The translations under genes were made by a program, and so were the position numbers. 64,000 bases of DNA from contig JABTUJ010000012.1 in the NCBI GenBank assembly GCA_015075445.1, forward strand, positions 124,001 to 188,000, in the 5' to 3' direction. This stretch comes from Verrucomicrobiales bacterium. Lineage in GTDB: Bacteria > Verrucomicrobiota > Verrucomicrobiia > Limisphaerales > J093. The notes beneath the pieces were generated by a model, which did not search any database, was not told where the DNA came from, and was given only the letters and a program-made list of their open reading frames with translations. Shown here piece after piece: positions 61,469 to 64,000 of the stretch. Numbering within the stretch: position 1 is the first letter of the stretch; every line of letters starts with the position of its first letter.

Positions 61469-63985
61469 TCAGTCCGTCCGCGGCCCGACATGGCTGAAGA
61501 ACAGGCGCGTCAGGAGATCAGAGAATTCGGCCAGCGCCCGCCCTATCGCCGCGAGGTGGTCCGGTAACTGCGGATCACTGGCCTGGGCGTCGTGCCACTC
61601 GGCGGAGCACGCCGGGCGCAGCGAGGGAAGCTGTCCCGACAGGGCCACCGCCTTTTCCTGCACGTGTCGCAGCCCGGCGGGGTTGGCCGCGGCGGGCAAC
61701 GCGTGGCTGTGCGTCGCGATCGCGGCGAGTTGGAAGGCCAGCGAACGGGGATTGCCCGGCTCGCGCAAGAGGAGCTGGAGCACGCCCGCCAGGGCCGGCT
61801 CGAAGGCGTACTGCTGGCGGTAGGTGAGCGTGCTGTCGGCAATCTCGAGCAGCGGATCGAGCAGGAGCTCGAACGGGGCCCCGAAGCGCAGGAGGGTCTC
61901 GAGCTGGCGGGCCACGGCCAGGGCGCGCTCGGTGCGGCGGCCCAGGCTGAAGAAGCGCCAGCCGTGACCGCGCGTCATGTTCTCGTTTTCCATCCCGCTG
62001 AGCGCCGCCAGACCGAGCACCAGCCGGTTCAACACCACGCCAGCGCGAACGAGCGGCAACGGACCGGCGCCAGGCCGGGCGTCCGTCTCAAGGCCGTTCA
62101 ACAGCCGCCAGGTATCGGCCGAGAGGCGGTCGCGGGCGGCAAAGGCCGTGCGGTGGATTCGGTCCAGCAGATCGCGCACCCCCGCCGGGCGCTCACGCTG
62201 GTAAAGGACCTGGAAGACGTCGCGTCCGAGTGAGTCCGCCGACCCGACGGCCCCCGGGGCGTCCGGCAACACCCCAAGCTGCCGCAGGAACCCGGCGAGC
62301 GAAGCCAGCCGTCGCCGGCCGGCCCCGCTGGGATCCCCCGCCAGTTGATGAACGAGGCTGCGGAGCAGGCGCACCAGTTGTTCGAGCCGCTCGGCATAAC
62401 GTCCCAGCCAAAACAACGCGTCGGCAGTGCGGCTGGGCAGATCGGAGCTCGCCGGCGGTTGCCCGGCCCGCGACGGAGCCACCGTGACCGGCGAGTCCCA
62501 AGCCGCGGAATCCGACAGCACCCAAACGTCCTTGGTGCCCACCGCCAACGGGAGACGGACGGTGCTGAGCCGGGGGGCATCCACCACCCGCGCCAGACCG
62601 CCGGGCATGACGCGGTATTCCTGGCCGTCGAAAACCACGAACACACGCAGGACGACCGGGCGTGAGGCCCAGCCGGTGGGAGTCCGGACGGGCAGGTGCG
62701 ACAGGGTGACCCGCTCCTGGCCAACCCATGCGTGCGGCGTCGCCTCGACTGACTCGATCTGCCCGGCGTGGACGGCGCCGGCGTCAGATTCACTTCCCGT
62801 CCCGGTGACGGGGACGAACGCCGGTCTGAGCGCCACGTCGTGGAGATGATCGAGGACATGCCGACGTTCCCGCGCCTGGCCGCACCACCACGTGGCCACC
62901 GAAGGCAGGCGCAACTCCTCACCGAGCACATGGCGACACAGCCCCGGCAGGAAGGCGAGGAAGGCCGGTCCTTCGAGCAACCCCGTCCCCAGCGCGTTGG
63001 CCAGGGCTATATGGCCCGCCCGGGCCGCCTCGACCAACCCCGGCACGCCGGTGGGTGAATCGGGCTTCAACTCGAGCGGATCGCAAAGCTCATCGTCGAC
63101 CTGGCGAAGCAGGACGTCCAAGCCGCGCAACCCCTCCAGGGTCTTGAGCAGGACCCGCCGGCCGCGCACCGTGAGATCCCCGCCCTCGACCAGCGTATAA
63201 CCTTGGAGCCGGGCGAGGTAGGCATGCTCGAAATAGGCCTCGTCCTCCGGGCCCGGTGTGAGCAGGGCGATGGCCGGGGGTCGGTCCGAAGGCGGCGCCA
63301 GGCGCTCGAGCGCGGTCCGGTGGGCGCGCAGCACGGTCGTGAGGGGGCGAGGTTGAGCGGCCGCCAACGCCTCGGGCAAAACCCGCGACAGGACGGACCG
63401 GTTCTCGAGCGCGAATCCCAGTCCTCCGGGGGCCTGGGTGAGATCGGCGAGCACCCACCAGCGGCCATCCGGCGAGCGGCCCAGATCGGCGGCATAGAAT
63501 TGCAGCCGCTGGTCGAACGGCACCCGCACAGCCTGACAAGCCCGCAGGTAAGCCGGGTTGGCCTGGACCAGGGGCGCCGGGATCAGGCCGTCGCGGATCA
63601 GGCGCTGGCGTCCGTACAGGTCGCTGAGCAACCGGTTGAACAGCCCGGCGCGTTGGAGGAGACCGGCCTCGATTGCCGTCCATTCGGCAGCAGAAAGCAC
63701 CAGGGGCAGGAGATCCAGTTCCCAGGGCTGATCTTCGTCGCTGCGTGGACCGTGGGGACGCGCGCAGGTCACGCCGTGCTCGCGCAGGATCCGCCGTACG
63801 TCATTCGCGCGCACGTCCAGTTCGGCATCGCCCAGATCGGCGAGAAAACCCACCACCGTCCCGTACGTCTCGCGCGGAACGCCCGGCGCAGCGAAGGCTT
63901 CGTCAAAGACTTCGGCCGGCGAACGCGGATCGCCCGGGAACGAACGATGGACTCCGGAAACCGGCGTGGCAGCGACCTCGTGCAT
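61469..63985 (-). CDS. Circularly permuted ATP-grasp enzyme fused to alpha-E domain
   Basis: An 838-residue fusion. The first 480 or so residues are a type 2 circularly permuted ATP-grasp domain (formerly DUF404/DUF407): FYAADLGRSPDGRWWVLADL, TPGPEDEAYFEHAYLA and RPVVLRVFVV are recognisable. From about residue 510 an alpha-E domain (DUF403) follows (ADALFWLGRYAERLEQLVRL, GWRFFSLGRRTERALAVARQ). The two parts are usually separate genes. ATP-grasp enzymes ligate carboxylates to amines, so a small peptide or amide product is likely; alpha-E function is unknown. The frame may continue past the window edge, but MHEVAATPV is a plausible start. Confidence 0.85.
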   Translation of the reverse strand: MHEVAATPVSGVHRSFPGDPRSPAEVFDEAFAAPGVPRETYGTVVGFLADLGDAELDVRANDVRRILREHGVTCARPHGPRSDEDQPWELDLLPLVLSAAEWTAIEAGLLQRAGLFNRLLSDLYGRQRLIRDGLIPAPLVQANPAYLRACQAVRVPFDQRLQFYAADLGRSPDGRWWVLADLTQAPGGLGFALENRSVLSRVLPEALAAAQPRPLTTVLRAHRTALERLAPPSDRPPAIALLTPGPEDEAYFEHAYLARLQGYTLVEGGDLTVRGRRVLLKTLEGLRGLDVLLRQVDDELCDPLELKPDSPTGVPGLVEAARAGHIALANALGTGLLEGPAFLAFLPGLCRHVLGEELRLPSVATWWCGQARERRHVLDHLHDVALRPAFVPVTGTGSESDAGAVHAGQIESVEATPHAWVGQERVTLSHLPVRTPTGWASRPVVLRVFVVFDGQEYRVMPGGLARVVDAPRLSTVRLPLAVGTKDVWVLSDSAAWDSPVTVAPSRAGQPPASSDLPSRTADALFWLGRYAERLEQLVRLLRSLVHQLAGDPSGAGRRRLASLAGFLRQLGVLPDAPGAVGSADSLGRDVFQVLYQRERPAGVRDLLDRIHRTAFAARDRLSADTWRLLNGLETDARPGAGPLPLVRAGVVLNRLVLGLAALSGMENENMTRGHGWRFFSLGRRTERALAVARQLETLLRFGAPFELLLDPLLEIADSTLTYRQQYAFEPALAGVLQLLLREPGNPRSLAFQLAAIATHSHALPAAANPAGLRHVQEKAVALSGQLPSLRPACSAEWHDAQASDPQLPDHLAAIGRALAEFSDLLTRLFFSHVGPRTD

Positions 63986-64000
63986 CAGCGGGGCGGACGC

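Noticed and set aside
1..64000. tRNA, rRNA or riboswitch
   Set aside because: Reading both strands I found no tRNA T-arm context, rRNA segment or recognisable riboswitch core; a covariance-model search would be needed to exclude small RNAs.

Overview
The window is GC-rich, gene-dense DNA from what looks like a Verrucomicrobiota bacterium, probably of the Limisphaerales/Pedosphaera type. That placement is inferred from gene content, because there is no rRNA or tRNA here. The supporting signs are secreted LamG proteins beside a prepilin-like protein, Tat-exported Gfo/Idh/MocA oxidoreductases, PEP-CTERM proteins, many secreted glycan-active enzymes, a lone FolE2, and dispersed palindromic and short tandem repeats between genes.

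Layout. 1-1.9 kb: a partial NfeD/ClpP-like protease and a secreted protein of unknown role. 2.0-6.9 kb: a complete five-gene NAD-linked [NiFe] hydrogenase operon, hoxEFUYH. 6.9-7.8 kb: a gene-free repeat mosaic. 7.8-14 kb: an amino-sugar-kinase-like gene coupled to KDPG aldolase, then three overlapping genes for secreted carbohydrate-active enzymes. 14-20 kb: a LolA-like/subtilase fusion, a ParD/PIN toxin-antitoxin pair, a truncated SbcD-like nuclease and a DUF4143 ATPase. 20-23.5 kb: a large secreted glycosidase-like protein and an array of about twelve tandem palindromes. 23.5-28.6 kb: a helical-repeat protein, a second DUF4143 ATPase, an SMP-30-like protein, a SUMF1-type PEP-CTERM protein and a decayed nucleotidyltransferase module. 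28.7-41.3 kb: LamG proteins, a prepilin-like protein, a ceramidase-LamG fusion, two Gfo/Idh/MocA oxidoreductases around a DeoR regulator, and a ThuA-like protein. 41.2-44.5 kb: an operon for an eight-haem lipoprotein and an MtrB/PioB-like outer-membrane barrel carrying its own N-terminal c-type haem domain. 44.7-55.7 kb: housekeeping genes (isochorismatase-like, xseA, ymdB family, Ser/Thr kinase, ACT protein, trpA, DegT aminotransferase, flavodoxin-fold reductase, folE2) and an outer-membrane barrel. 55.8-64 kb: a uridine-kinase-like/HATPase/response-regulator operon, a PEP-CTERM protein, a second toxin-antitoxin-like pair, a HEAT-repeat lipoprotein, and a transglutaminase-like gene next to an ATP-grasp/alpha-E fusion.

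How the parts fit. The secreted and Tat-exported enzymes suggest a polysaccharide or glycolipid degrader feeding sugars through kinase, aldolase and oxidoreductase steps. The hydrogenase exchanges NADH electrons with H2. The haem lipoprotein and barrel look like a porin-cytochrome conduit through the outer membrane, so the genome may have two separate electron outlets; any link between them is inference.

The two most unusual features are the cytochrome-barrel fusion and the mosaic repeat system. In the mosaic, the same palindrome, a GC-rich box and heptamer tandem repeats recur together between genes. In at least two places related repeat DNA also runs into the 5' ends of open reading frames.
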